From the NCBI RefSeq assembly GCF_015674855.1, contig NZ_JADMLG010000002.1, positions 62,001 to 126,000 of the forward strand: a DNA stretch of 64,000 nt, written 5' to 3'. Below, piece by piece: positions 8,265 through 17,848 of the stretch. Each line of letters begins with the position of its first letter. Positions within the stretch are counted from its first letter, which is position 1. Below the pieces are notes generated by a model. It was given only the letters and a program-made list of their open reading frames with translations. It did no database searches and was not told the DNA's origin. The stretch comes from Nocardia bovistercoris (lineage in GTDB: Bacteria; Actinomycetota; Actinomycetes; Mycobacteriales; Mycobacteriaceae). Position numbers and translations under genes: made by a program.

Positions 8265-11200
8265 ATGGCGGGCGAAACCGACGGGACCGGTGGCGGGGCG
8301 AACTCGGGGCCTCCATCGGTGTGGCCGACGATCGCCACCGCCGCGACCGCACTGGGTTTACCCGCGCTGCTGGCAGCGGTGACCGGATTCGCTCAACGTC
8401 ATCCCGTACTGGCGATCCTGCTTTTCCTCGGTTACTGCGCCCTCCTGGCTGTCGTCGGTGTCGTGAAAGACGTACTGACCCCACGCAGACCCCAGCTGAT
8501 CGCTATGGTCGACACTTGGATGGTTCGATCGCTGGCCTTCTACGGTCCCGGCTACCGAAAGTGGCTGCGGGCTCATCTGCATCGGGTGGATCTGACCGGA
8601 CTCGGCACCCGTCCCGGCAAGGTGCCACCGTTGGACACCGTCTACGTCGACGTGAGCTTGATCAGCCGCAGGCTGCACGAGATCACCACGAACCCGGTCG
8701 GCGACCATCACACTCCCGAGCAGCACGGTAAACGCCGCCAGATCGCGGATCTGTTGTCGCAGAACACACCTCAGGTTTTGGCGGTGCTCGGTGCGCCGGG
8801 ATGTGGAAAGACCACGCTGGTACGCCACACCGCCCGCGCGGCATCCCGGCGGAGTCTACGTCGACGCGACGTGCCGATACTGCTCTACCTGCGCGAGCAC
8901 GCGCAAACAGTGGCCGACGATCCCGATGTCGTTCTGCCCGACGTGGCCGCCCCCCGTGACTACCGGCGCACCCCGCCTTCGGGCTGGTTCGACCAGAAGC
9001 TGAAGCGCGGCAAATGCGTTGTGCTTCTGGACGGTTTGGACGAAGTCGCCCGCGAAGACCAACGCCCCGCCGTGGTGGAGTGGGTGAAACGGCAGATCGA
9101 GCTCTACCCCGAAAACCACTACATCATCACCTCGCGCCGCCACGGCTACGAAGCCGCCGACATCAACCGGGCCGACATCTTCGAAGTCCGTCCCCTCACC
9201 GAGAATCAGACCGCCCGATTCGTCAGCAAGTGGTATCAGGCGGTCGAAGACGACCTGGCCACCGCCAACCGGGCCGCGGGCAACTTCCTGGCACAGGTAC
9301 GTGTCCGCCCCGATCTGCGACCGCTGGTGGCCAACCCGTTGCTGCTCACGATGATGGTCATCCTGCATCAGGAACGACCGGGCACCATGCCCGACGGCCG
9401 GATACAGCTGTACAAGGAGATCTGCGAAGTCCTGCTGTGGCGACGACGCGACGCCAAACAGATCCCCGCCTCGATCAACGAGACCCACCGACAGCAGATC
9501 ATCCAAGTCCTCGCGTTGACCATGATGCGACAAGCAACTCGCGAAACGGGCAGACAGGACGCCGCGAAAGTCGTCCACAAAGCTCTCGGGCGCATCGGAC
9601 TCGATCTCGACGCCGAAATCTTCCTCGACGACGTCGTCAACGACGGTCTACTGGTCGCGCCCGCCGAAGACCGGATCGCGTTCTGCCACCTGACATTCCA
9701 GGAATACCTCGCTTCGCTCGAGATTCAGCGGCAAGGGAAGGTCAGTGTACTGGCCGCCAACGTCGATTCCGATTGGTGGCGTGAGACAACGCTGCTGTAC
9801 GCGGCCCAACACACCTCCGACGCGATCGTGACCGCGTGTCTGCGATCCCGGACGGTGAAGGCGCTGGCGCTGGCATTCGACTGCGTCGACCAAGGCACCG
9901 AGATTGCGCAAGATCTGCGAGCACAGGTGAACTCCCTGCTTCGCGATCTCGAGCGGCCGGACCTCGATCCGGAATACCGTCGCCTGCTCAACGGTGTGAT
10001 GGTGGCCCGCCACCTCCGCCGGACCGTCGACATCACCGGTGGGCGCCGCGCCGTCCCGCCACTGCCCGCGAAGCTGTTCAACCTGTTCGTCACCGAAGAA
10101 CAAGCGGCGGGCCGTCACCGTCCGCCGGACGCACCCTCGCCCCACGACGGCGACGACCCGGTAGTGGGCGTGCGCCCCGAGGACTCCGTCGCGGTCCTCG
10201 CCTGGATCAACTCGATCACCGGCGCAACCTACCGGCTACCGACCGCGACGGAAATCGCCGACCTCGCCGACCGAGGAACACTCGGCACCACACCACTGAA
10301 CGCGTGGGCCACAGAAGCCGACAGCACGCCGAACCGATGGACGACGGCCACGCGCAGAGAAGCGGACACACTCGACGCCGCCACCGCCATCGCGCACCAT
10401 CTGGACACAGATATCCTCCGCTATACGCTCATCAAGTATCTCGCCCAGACTCGAGATGGCGCTGCCAACCCCGAGCTCGCCCGCGACCTCGACCACGCTC
10501 GTGCACTTGCCCGCACCAGGGATCTCGACCTCGACCGCGACCTCGACCGTGCACTCACCCTCGCTCTGGCCCGCGCCCGGACCCGCGACCTCACCCTCGC
10601 CCTCGCCCGTACTCGCGCCCGCGACCTCACCCACACCCGCGACCTCACCGACGCACGCGACCTCGCCCTAACCCTCGCGCGCGACCTCGCCCTAACCCTC
10701 GCCCGCGACCTCGACGGCACCCGTACCCGCACCCGCACTCGCGACCTCACCCGGGACCTCGCCCTCGACCACGACCTCGACCACACCCGCGACCACGCGC
10801 GGGCTCTCGCCCGCGACCTCGAACGGGCCCTCGACCACGGCATCGCCCGCGACCACTCCGTCGACCGCATTCTCAGTCTCGATCTCGACCGTGCCTTCGC
10901 CCGCGCCCTAGACCTCGACCGCGACCTCGAAGACGCCCTCGCCCGCGACCTCGAACGCGCCCGCGACCTCGAACGCGCCCGCGACCTCGAACGCACTCTC
11001 GGTCTCGGCCTCGGCCTCGGTATCAATGCCGAGTTCATACTCGACCTCGCCGTCCACGCCGATGACGTCGGCTCGGTCACAGCCGCAGGCAGCATCGCCG
11101 ACAACCCCGACCTGGACGATGTGCTCCGTGCCGCGGTGCGGAACGGGTTCGCCGCGCGGCAGAAGGTCAGGAAACAGGACAAACCCTTCGCGTTCTGGAA

Positions 11201-11573
11201 GGGGCTCGTGACAACACTGATGGCGGACTACTCGACGACACTGCAGTTTCCCGTGGGCAGTTTCGATACCGCCACCTTCGAGTTCGGCAGGTCCGAATCC
11301 GAACAACAGTTCTCACCTTGGGCACGCGAGATATTCGAGCGGGTGCGCACCATAGCGGCCCCGGTACTCGACCGGACCGAGCCACTGACCACTGTCGATG
11401 CCAGCCTTATCCGGCTCGCGACACTGCTACTGGCCGCCGTCGCCGACAAAGCCGACGCCCACCCTCTCGGCAGAATTCTCCGACAGATCGCCGTCGGGGT
11501 CACCGCGTTGGAACATCGCCTCTACGGGGATACTCCACCGGACGAAGTCGTCATCGTCGTGTTGGAGGAATAG
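8265..11573 (+). CDS. Membrane-anchored NACHT NTPase with FGE-like segment and Arg/Asp repeat
   Basis: About 1102 residues. Two hydrophobic segments near the N-terminus (about 15-65) suggest a membrane anchor. The NACHT module has Walker A GAPGCGKTT at about 176-184 and Walker B CVVLLDGLDEV at about 250-260, then a helical region. Around residues 645-680 the phrase AWINSITGATYRLPTATEI resembles a piece of a formylglycine-generating-enzyme fold. Residues about 740-922 are a low-complexity array of RDL, ARDLD and similar units, then a helical C-terminus. Start ATG follows GGGGAGGG. Bacterial NACHT proteins are known signal-transducing NTPases, several with anti-phage activity; a defence role here is inference. 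Confidence 0.85.
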   Translation: MAGETDGTGGGANSGPPSVWPTIATAATALGLPALLAAVTGFAQRHPVLAILLFLGYCALLAVVGVVKDVLTPRRPQLIAMVDTWMVRSLAFYGPGYRKWLRAHLHRVDLTGLGTRPGKVPPLDTVYVDVSLISRRLHEITTNPVGDHHTPEQHGKRRQIADLLSQNTPQVLAVLGAPGCGKTTLVRHTARAASRRSLRRRDVPILLYLREHAQTVADDPDVVLPDVAAPRDYRRTPPSGWFDQKLKRGKCVVLLDGLDEVAREDQRPAVVEWVKRQIELYPENHYIITSRRHGYEAADINRADIFEVRPLTENQTARFVSKWYQAVEDDLATANRAAGNFLAQVRVRPDLRPLVANPLLLTMMVILHQERPGTMPDGRIQLYKEICEVLLWRRRDAKQIPASINETHRQQIIQVLALTMMRQATRETGRQDAAKVVHKALGRIGLDLDAEIFLDDVVNDGLLVAPAEDRIAFCHLTFQEYLASLEIQRQGKVSVLAANVDSDWWRETTLLYAAQHTSDAIVTACLRSRTVKALALAFDCVDQGTEIAQDLRAQVNSLLRDLERPDLDPEYRRLLNGVMVARHLRRTVDITGGRRAVPPLPAKLFNLFVTEEQAAGRHRPPDAPSPHDGDDPVVGVRPEDSVAVLAWINSITGATYRLPTATEIADLADRGTLGTTPLNAWATEADSTPNRWTTATRREADTLDAATAIAHHLDTDILRYTLIKYLAQTRDGAANPELARDLDHARALARTRDLDLDRDLDRALTLALARARTRDLTLALARTRARDLTHTRDLTDARDLALTLARDLALTLARDLDGTRTRTRTRDLTRDLALDHDLDHTRDHARALARDLERALDHGIARDHSVDRILSLDLDRAFARALDLDRDLEDALARDLERARDLERARDLERTLGLGLGLGINAEFILDLAVHADDVGSVTAAGSIADNPDLDDVLRAAVRNGFAARQKVRKQDKPFAFWKGLVTTLMADYSTTLQFPVGSFDTATFEFGRSESEQQFSPWAREIFERVRTIAAPVLDRTEPLTTVDASLIRLATLLLAAVADKADAHPLGRILRQIAVGVTALEHRLYGDTPPDEVVIVVLEE
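10480..11030 (+). repeat. Degenerate short-period coding repeat (CGCGACCTCGA-like)
   Basis: About 550 bp inside the NACHT gene are built of imperfect copies of units such as cgcgacctcg, giving alternating Arg-Asp-Leu residues (RDLD, ARDLE, LALARDL). Three nearly identical consecutive copies of cgcgacctcgaacgcgcc lie near 10942-10995. All reading frames stay open through the tract because of its composition. The charge pattern suggests a long salt-bridged helix or coiled coil. Such tracts can expand or contract by slippage. Confidence 0.85.
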
Positions 11574-11753
11574 CTACGCACCGACGACAACACTCCGTGA
11601 GCAGAGATGGATGCGTTCGTACAGTTCACTCGAGCCATCCGAACCACCGTGGTGGCCGACCTCGGGCGGCAGAAAGGTTCGGTGCCCGAAGATCCGCGTG
11701 CATCCGGTCTCCAGCGCCGAGGCCGACAACAGTGCGGGCGCCTACTCGCTGAA

Positions 11754-12671
11754 ATGGAGATTCGGTTGTCATCTCTCTCACATGGTCGACAGGTCGGACG
11801 AACGTCGGCCATCGACGGGTTCCGCCTGACCTATGACCGCGTCGGGGTCGGCGCCCCGGCAGTGCTGCTGCACGGTTGGCCCAGCGACAGGACCGAATAC
11901 CGCGAGGTGGTCGCGTTGTTGGACATGCTGGACGTCGTCGTGCCGGACTTACGTGGCTTCGGCGAATCCGACAAACACGCCGAGGACGCGGCGACCTTCT
12001 ACAGTGCCGATGCCCAGGCCCGAGGTGTGATCGGACTCATCGAGGAGTTGCGATTGGATCGACCGGTGTTGGGCGGACACGACATCGGCAGCAGAATCGC
12101 GGTCGCGGTCGCGCGCCTGCGTCCGGATCTGATTCGGGGATTGGTATTGACACCGCCATTGCCCGGTATCGGTGCGCGAATTCTGTCATCCGAAGCTCAA
12201 CAACAGTTCTGGTACGTGTCCTTCAACCAGCTCGGACTCGCCGACGAACTCATCGACGGAAACCCCGATGCCGTGCGCGCATTTCTTCGGCACTTCTGGT
12301 CACACTGGTCAGGACCCGGCTTCACCCTGGCCGACGACCATCTCGATCACCTCGTCTCGGTGTACTCTCCGCCGGGCGCCTTCACCGCATCGGTTGCGTG
12401 GTACCGGGTCGGTGCCGGAGGAGTGGCCCGAATCGCGGCCGAACGCGCGCCCGCCCCGAATCGACGCCTTGCTGTACCCACCGCCGTTCTCTGGCCCACC
12501 GACGATGTGTTGTTCCCCAGGAGTTGGGCCGATCGCCTGCCCCACTACTTCGCCGACATCGAGGTTCACTTCGTAGACGCGGGGCACTTCGTTCCGCTCG
12601 AGAGTCCTCGAAGGTTCGCCGACGCCGTGATCGACGCCGCAGGTCGAAACCAGCCCCGCAGCGCATACTGA
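11754..12671 (+). CDS. Alpha/beta hydrolase, epoxide hydrolase-like
   Basis: A 305-residue alpha/beta hydrolase. The oxyanion phrase HGWP (about 40-43) and nucleophile phrase GGHDIGS with Asp at about 110 are typical of epoxide hydrolases and related dehalogenases, in which Asp replaces Ser. The acid is in WPTDDVLFP and the catalytic His is in DAGHFVPLE at about 278. ATG at 11754 is chosen because the frame upstream to 11607 does not resemble the family; the ribosome site is weak, so the start is uncertain. It stands 180 bp downstream of the NACHT gene. Confidence 0.82.
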   Translation: MEIRLSSLSHGRQVGRTSAIDGFRLTYDRVGVGAPAVLLHGWPSDRTEYREVVALLDMLDVVVPDLRGFGESDKHAEDAATFYSADAQARGVIGLIEELRLDRPVLGGHDIGSRIAVAVARLRPDLIRGLVLTPPLPGIGARILSSEAQQQFWYVSFNQLGLADELIDGNPDAVRAFLRHFWSHWSGPGFTLADDHLDHLVSVYSPPGAFTASVAWYRVGAGGVARIAAERAPAPNRRLAVPTAVLWPTDDVLFPRSWADRLPHYFADIEVHFVDAGHFVPLESPRRFADAVIDAAGRNQPRSAY

Positions 12672-12704
12672 AGGCGACCGATCCTGGGGCCAGAACGCAC
12701 GAAT

Positions 12705-13697
12705 TCAGTGTGGTCCACGTGTCAGGCCGAGCTCGGCATCGAGATAAGGCAAGTCGGGGTGATCCGTGCGAGCGTTCGCGGTGAAAGTCAGAGCGCTCGG
12801 GTCGGCTACGCCGAAGACATCACGAAAAGTCGCGACCGTACGCGGAACGAGTCCTTGCATCGTGCGTGCGGGCGCGACTCTCCAGATCGGGTATTCGAGG
12901 CCGTCACCGCCGAGTGGTTCCCATTCCCATCCGAGTTCGCCCATGTCCTCCCGCAACCGCGCGCGGTCACGGGATGTGTCGGGACCCACGAGACATCCGC
13001 TGTGGATGGTGAACACGCTGGTGAACTCGACGGTGGTGTAGTCGGGGTCCACGCTGGGCGCGGACAGGCTCAAGACCGCCCCGTAGGGCAAGGTGTTGAC
13101 CGCCCATTCCAATCGCTCGGCGAAATCATCCCAGTTCGTACAGGTTTCGGCCGCACCGCCGTGAGTCGGGCGAGCCGGAGGCACCGCGGTAAGTTCCCCG
13201 CTGACTCCGTACAGGATGACCCTTGGCCCCTCGCCGTCGGCCACCGTGTAGCGAAGTCGCTGCGGGGAGGCGGCCCAGCCATCGCGGAAGATCTCCACGA
13301 GGGCGGCAGCCACTTCCTTGCGGAACTTCGGGTAGTCGGTGAATGCGGTCCGGACTTCGACCACCGCCATATCCGCGGGATTCTCGAACACCGAAGAAGG
13401 GCCCCACATCGGTCGGTTCTCGGCGCGGATCACCTCGCCGGTGGGCAGATACAGTCTCCCGACGTTGGTCGTGCGTTGCGCCCGGAGGATCTCGACGAAA
13501 CGCTGCCGCTCCCGGGGTTCCTCGGGGAGTGCGAGCAGTACCTCGATCCCGCCGTTGTCGCGGAACAGAACTCGATACCCCGAGTCGACATCACGGATCT
13601 GGATCAGTGCACCCCGCCGCTCGACCGGAGGGTACGGATACTCGTACAGATACAGCGGCATCTCCTCGAGCAGCTGCTCCCAGCTGTGGTCGACCAC
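12705..13697 (-). CDS. Hypothetical protein with a TY-Chap/YbjN-like C-terminal half
   Basis: About 330 residues, soluble, no signal peptide. The C-terminal half starts with TNWDDFAERLEWAVNTLPYGAVLSLS and continues with LGWEWEPL and a late helix VATFRDVFGVADPSALTF, which resembles the YbjN/type III chaperone-like TY-Chap domain of actinobacteria; this is a tentative match. The N-terminal half is unfamiliar. GTG at 13697 follows GAGGAG with six bases spacing. Convergent with the epoxide hydrolase-like gene. Role unknown. Confidence 0.7.
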   Translation of the reverse strand: MVDHSWEQLLEEMPLYLYEYPYPPVERRGALIQIRDVDSGYRVLFRDNGGIEVLLALPEEPRERQRFVEILRAQRTTNVGRLYLPTGEVIRAENRPMWGPSSVFENPADMAVVEVRTAFTDYPKFRKEVAAALVEIFRDGWAASPQRLRYTVADGEGPRVILYGVSGELTAVPPARPTHGGAAETCTNWDDFAERLEWAVNTLPYGAVLSLSAPSVDPDYTTVEFTSVFTIHSGCLVGPDTSRDRARLREDMGELGWEWEPLGGDGLEYPIWRVAPARTMQGLVPRTVATFRDVFGVADPSALTFTANARTDHPDLPYLDAELGLTRGPH

Positions 13698-13909
13698 GGC
13701 TCTCCTCGACTCGTCCGATGCCGACAACGTAGCAACGCCCACCGACAACAATCGTTCATCCGGTCGTCGGCACGATTGGTGACGACCCCGACTCACCGAT
13801 CGAACCGGTCCCGGCCAACGACTGTTCCCGCCTGCTGTCGCAAGTCGAACTATCGCGGCTCAGAGCACCTTTCGCCATTTCTTCCGCAGGTCGGAGGCTG
13901 TTTCCATGA

Positions 13910-15124
13910 CTAGGTGAAGCGCAGCGGCAGCGACTGCATTGCGACGCCGACATTGTTCAGAGGGCCGACATTGAGCCAGGTCGGTTCTCCGGTGACCTCG
14001 ATAGTGGCGAACCGGCGCAGGATCGCCGACACGAGCACGTTGATCTCGGTCCGCGCGAGGCTTGCCCCCAAGCAGAAATGCGCCCCTCCGCCGCCGAACG
14101 CGAGGTGCGGGTTCGGGGATCGGTGGATATCGAACCGGGTCGGTTCGTGGTAGACGGCCTCGTCGAAGCTGCCGGACGGGTGGAACATCACGACCCGGTC
14201 GCCTGCGAGCAGCCGCTGACCGCCGAGTTCGGTGTCGCGGGTGACGGTGCGGCCGAAGGAAACGACGGGGCTCGACCAGCGCAGCATCTCCTCGGTCGCC
14301 GACCGCTGCAGCGACGGGTCGCGGCGCAGCTGATCGAGCTGGTCAGGATTGTTCACGAAGGCGAGGATGCCCTGCGACAGGGCGTTGCTGGTCGTTTCGC
14401 TCCCCGCGATCGCGAGGACGGTGAAGAACAGGTCGAGCTCGAACGGCTCCAGAGTTCCGTTCGCCAGGATCGACCACACGTCGTCGGTCGGGTTCGCCCG
14501 TTTCTCGGCACTCAGGCCGGTGGCGTAGGTGAAAATCTCCATCTCCGCGCTCTGCCGGTCCTGCACCGACATGCCCTGGCTCGGGTCGAGGGCGCGGATC
14601 ATGGTGTCGGTCAGCCGGAAGACCTCGGAGCGATCCTGCTCCGGGATGCCCATGATGTCGGCGATGACGTGCATCGGAAGCTGGAAGGAGACGTCCGCGA
14701 CGAAGTCGACGTCGACTCGGGCTGCGGCCGCGTCGAGAATCCGCTCGGCCCGGTCCGCGATCTTCGCCTCGAGCCCGGCGACCATCCGCGGCGTGAACCC
14801 GGAATTGATGAGCCGCCGCATCCGGGTGTGGTCGGGCGGGTCCATCGAGAGCAGCATCTTCCCGCGCCGCTCGGGCGGGAGCGGAACGAGGCCGTGCCCC
14901 TCCGCCGCGCTGAAGGTCTCCCATTCCTGGTTGGCCCGCCGGATCTCGGCGTTTCCGAGAAGCGTCCAGAATTCCCGGTCGAAGCCGTGCTGCGGGATAG
15001 GGCCGTGCCGCAGCACCCGGCCGTGCCGCCGGAGCTCGGCGAAAAGCTCGTGTGGAAAGCCCGACGCGTAGTGGGACCGATCCGTCAGATCGATTTCCAA
15101 CACATCGGTGTGCGAGGTGAACAT
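13910..15124 (-). CDS. Cytochrome P450
   Basis: 404 residues, normal for a soluble bacterial P450. The I-helix oxygen-activation motif is AGSETTSNA, the K-helix is EEMLRWSSP, and the heme loop FGGGGAHFCLG places the iron-ligand Cys at about 351. The overall style resembles actinobacterial CYP families acting on terpenoid, steroid or fatty acid substrates, but I cannot assign a family. No ferredoxin gene is adjacent. It is divergent from a TetR gene at 15251 with an inverted repeat between them. Confidence 0.93.
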   Translation of the reverse strand: MFTSHTDVLEIDLTDRSHYASGFPHELFAELRRHGRVLRHGPIPQHGFDREFWTLLGNAEIRRANQEWETFSAAEGHGLVPLPPERRGKMLLSMDPPDHTRMRRLINSGFTPRMVAGLEAKIADRAERILDAAAARVDVDFVADVSFQLPMHVIADIMGIPEQDRSEVFRLTDTMIRALDPSQGMSVQDRQSAEMEIFTYATGLSAEKRANPTDDVWSILANGTLEPFELDLFFTVLAIAGSETTSNALSQGILAFVNNPDQLDQLRRDPSLQRSATEEMLRWSSPVVSFGRTVTRDTELGGQRLLAGDRVVMFHPSGSFDEAVYHEPTRFDIHRSPNPHLAFGGGGAHFCLGASLARTEINVLVSAILRRFATIEVTGEPTWLNVGPLNNVGVAMQSLPLRFT

Positions 15125-15204
15125 ACGACCAGCTCCATTGGGACGGGGGCTTCAGCGGTTCACGCGGCGGTGAACAGGCGGTTGCCACTACTAAGCGACA
15201 AGAG

Positions 15205-15222
15205 TGGCACACATGAGTGTCA
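15205..15222. promoter_or_regulatory. Candidate TetR operator between P450 and TetR genes
   Basis: The inverted repeat TGGCAC-acatga-GTGTCA matches at five of six positions per arm. It lies in the 126-bp divergent region, about 30 bp before the TetR start and 80 bp before the P450 start, which fits repression of both genes. Confidence 0.4.
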
Positions 15223-15250
15223 CGCGAGTGTCGATTGCTAGGATCGGCGC

Positions 15251-15865
15251 ATGCCTGCGACCACCCCACAACTGTCGGAGGCGAAGCGGCAGGCGGCGAT
15301 CGACCACGTGCTCACGGCCGCGCGGCAATACGTCTGCGCGAACGGCATCGATGTCACCATGGACCAGCTCGCGGAGGCGGCCGGGGTCAGCCGCCGCACC
15401 CTGTTCCGCATGTTCGGCACCCGGGAGCGGCTCGTCGCCACCGCCTACCAGATCGAGGTGGAGCGCTACCTGCACGCCCTACCGGCGTTCGACGGCGACA
15501 CCGACGCCTGGTTGCGGGCCACCTGCGATACCGCGCACCGGATGCACACCTCCGTCGGCCCCGGCCATTTCGATCTCGTCGCCCGCTCCGACCTGCCGCC
15601 GGAACTCGCCGCGCTCCGGCGTGCCACCAGACTGGCCTGGCAGAGCCGGATCGCCGACATCACCGCCACACTCTGGCGCGCGCACGGACACGACAGCCCC
15701 GCCCCGGACGTCCTACTCGCCACCGTCGGCGCCCACCTGAACGCCCACTTCACCGAAGCCGTCTTCACCGCGGTGAACCGCGACTGGCATACCGCGAGCG
15801 CCCTGGCCTACACCGCCATCCTCAGCACGATGCACTTGCTCGCCGCAGGTGGGAATCCCATCTAG
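15251..15865 (+). CDS. TetR-family regulator, divergent from the P450
   Basis: 204 residues. The HTH lies at about 12-60 with the recognition phrase QLAEAAGVSRRTLFRMFGTRERL; the rest is a helical ligand-binding domain with a C-terminal AefR-like look. Divergent arrangement and the inverted repeat in the shared promoter suggest autoregulation and control of the P450 gene, with the P450 substrate or product as a possible ligand (inference). Confidence 0.88.
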   Translation: MPATTPQLSEAKRQAAIDHVLTAARQYVCANGIDVTMDQLAEAAGVSRRTLFRMFGTRERLVATAYQIEVERYLHALPAFDGDTDAWLRATCDTAHRMHTSVGPGHFDLVARSDLPPELAALRRATRLAWQSRIADITATLWRAHGHDSPAPDVLLATVGAHLNAHFTEAVFTAVNRDWHTASALAYTAILSTMHLLAAGGNPI

Positions 15866-16048
15866 CGCGTCCTCAGCCAAGCCATTCGAGAGCGCACCGC
15901 CACATCAGGCATCGCCGCAGGCACACAGCCGGCAGCATTTCGGCGGCCGATCCTGCCGAGGCGTCAGCGTGCCAGAATCTCCGCCCACAGCACTGCTACC
16001 AGCACAAACGCGCCCACAACCCCCAAGAACCACACCGACTGGCGCAAG

Positions 16049-16666
16049 TCAGGTTCGATGGTCGCCGTCACGTAGGGCGTCGGTGACGGCTCGGATCAGC
16101 AATGCGCGCATGGTGTCCCAGCTCAAGCCGAGTTCGGCGGGCTCGCCGATGGCCATCGATTCGACCGCGCGTTCGATGAGCATCACCAGCAGCACGTCGG
16201 CCTCAGGCGGCCGGGTCGTGCCCGGGCTGATCTGTTCGCGCAGCCGCGCCAGGATAGCGACCTGGCGGCGCTGGAGTTCGCGGTAGGCCCGTGTGGCGTT
16301 CTCGTCGACGAGGCGGTAGCCGGCCAGTGCGTCGCGTAGTCCGTGCCAGCGGGCGTGCAGATCGGCGCTGATGTCGATGATGCGTTCGGCTCGCTCCCCG
16401 GCGCTGCCGGGTGCGAGGATCGCCGCGCCGAGCGCCTCCCACTCGGCGACCACCCACGCTTCGTAGGCGGCCAGCAGCGCGGCGCCCTTGTGCGGGAAGT
16501 GACGGTAGAACGTGCCGGTGGCGTATCCGGCGGCGGCCACGATGCGCCGCACGTCGGTGCCCGCATAGCCGTGGGTGTTGAACATCTCGGCCGCGGCGCG
16601 CACCAGGCGTTCGCGGGTGTCGTCGGGGTGTCCTCGACGTGGCCTGTCCACCGGCTGCTGCGACAT
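16049..16666 (-). CDS. TetR-family regulator, divergent from the SDR
   Basis: About 205 residues. HTH at about 15-60 (DDTRERLVRAAAEMFNTHGY, then IVAAAGYATGTFYRHF), followed by a helical ligand domain. ATG at 16666 gives MSQQPVDRPRRG; a second ATG at 16675 is in frame. The start codon sits inside a perfect inverted repeat (16664-16687), the probable operator, so the protein likely represses itself and the divergent SDR gene. Confidence 0.88.
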   Translation of the reverse strand: MSQQPVDRPRRGHPDDTRERLVRAAAEMFNTHGYAGTDVRRIVAAAGYATGTFYRHFPHKGAALLAAYEAWVVAEWEALGAAILAPGSAGERAERIIDISADLHARWHGLRDALAGYRLVDENATRAYRELQRRQVAILARLREQISPGTTRPPEADVLLVMLIERAVESMAIGEPAELGLSWDTMRALLIRAVTDALRDGDHRT

Positions 16667-16687
16667 AATGAACATTCTGTCATTATG
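16664..16687. promoter_or_regulatory. Perfect inverted repeat overlapping the TetR start codon
   Basis: Arms CATAATG (16664-16670) and CATTATG (16681-16687) are exact inverse complements with a 10-base spacer. The left arm contains the TetR start codon; the right arm is 30 bp before the SDR start. Placement and symmetry fit a TetR dimer operator controlling both genes. Confidence 0.6.
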
Positions 16688-16717
16688 GAAGCCGTTGGGG
16701 CGACGACAGGAGCGAAA

Positions 16718-17563
16718 ATGCGGATCACACCGGGCGACACAGCCCTGATCACCGGGGCCTCCCGCGGCATCGGCCGCCATATCGCGGCAGCGTTGGCGGG
16801 GCGCGGGGTGAATGTCGTCCTGGCCGCTCGGACCGCCGAACGGTTGAACGAGGTGGCCACCGAGATCCGGTCACACTCGAACGTCGAGGTGACCACATTG
16901 CCGGTGGATTTGAACGATCGTGAGCAGACCCGCGAGTTGATCGCCAGGGCGGAAGCCGCTTCAGGGCCGGTCGATCTGCTGGTCAACAACGCGGGCGTGG
17001 AAGCCACCCACCGGTTCGAACAGCGCGACTTCGACGACATCGCGGCTTTCACCGACGTCAACCTGCTGGCCCCGATGCTGCTGACCCGCGCGGTACTGCC
17101 CGGCATGATCGAACGCGGCCGAGGCCATATCGTGAACATGGCCTCGATCGCCGGATTGCTGCCCTCCGCGTACGAAGAGCCCTACAACGCGACGAAGTTC
17201 GGACTGATCGGCTTCACCCGGTCGCTGCGACTGACCGCGCGGGACCGCGGATGGAATGTCAGCGCCTCCGCGGTCTGCCCCGGCTTCACCGAAGGCGCGG
17301 GAATGTTCGAGGACATGCGCGCCGAATTCGGCATCCGTGCTCCCGCCATCATGGGTTCGCTCCCCGTGGACCAGGTCACCGACGCCGTCCTGCGCGCTGT
17401 CGAACGCGACCTCCCCGAAACCGTGGTGATGCGCGGCGCCCCCCGACTGGCCGTGGCCACCGCGGCCGCCGCACCGCGGGTGTTCGAACGCATCGCGCGC
17501 CGCCTCGACCTCGCTGCGCCCTTCCGCCTCATGGCCGACAAACGCAGCGCCGCACAAACCTGA
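16718..17563 (+). CDS. Short-chain dehydrogenase/reductase (SDR)
   Basis: 281 residues, classical SDR. NAD(P) motif TGASRGIG at about 12-19, structural NNAG, catalytic Ser in NMASIAG and catalytic Tyr/Lys in YNATK. A basic residue after the glycine motif region (AARTAERL) is consistent with NADP preference. ATG at 16718 follows AGGAG; an upstream ATG at 16685 lies within the operator and lacks a ribosome site. Substrate unknown; regulated by the divergent TetR protein in all likelihood. Confidence 0.9.
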   Translation: MRITPGDTALITGASRGIGRHIAAALAGRGVNVVLAARTAERLNEVATEIRSHSNVEVTTLPVDLNDREQTRELIARAEAASGPVDLLVNNAGVEATHRFEQRDFDDIAAFTDVNLLAPMLLTRAVLPGMIERGRGHIVNMASIAGLLPSAYEEPYNATKFGLIGFTRSLRLTARDRGWNVSASAVCPGFTEGAGMFEDMRAEFGIRAPAIMGSLPVDQVTDAVLRAVERDLPETVVMRGAPRLAVATAAAAPRVFERIARRLDLAAPFRLMADKRSAAQT

Positions 17564-17848
17564 AGACCACACCCTGCAGGCCGGCCAGTTCTGCAGAATG
17601 CCTCAGGTATCCGAGCCCTCCGTGAAAGCGGGGGAAGCTCAACCGCGAGGCCAAGACTCGCAGCGTCCCCCGATGACGTGCCACCGAATCTCTCAATGGC
17701 CGCAGGCGCCCTACCACCTGCACCGACTTCGATACAAGTCGTCCGTTCGACCGACAGATATGCGACCGGCTAAGTCATACACTGGCCTGGGCGGTTCGCG
17801 CCCTATCCGAGCCAGGGGCCTGCTCCGCCTGTGCTTGAAAGGTCTGTC

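Noticed and set aside
10480..11030. Possible CRISPR array
   Set aside because: Units are short, degenerate and contiguous with no spacers, and they encode protein in frame with the NACHT gene.
9836..11065. A 409-codon frame of Arg/Pro repeats in another frame of the NACHT gene
   Set aside because: Produced by the short-period repeat being open in all frames; the NACHT frame continues through it.
11607..11753. N-terminal extension of the epoxide hydrolase-like gene
   Set aside because: The 49 extra residues do not resemble the family and have no ribosome site; the shorter start is preferred though not certain.
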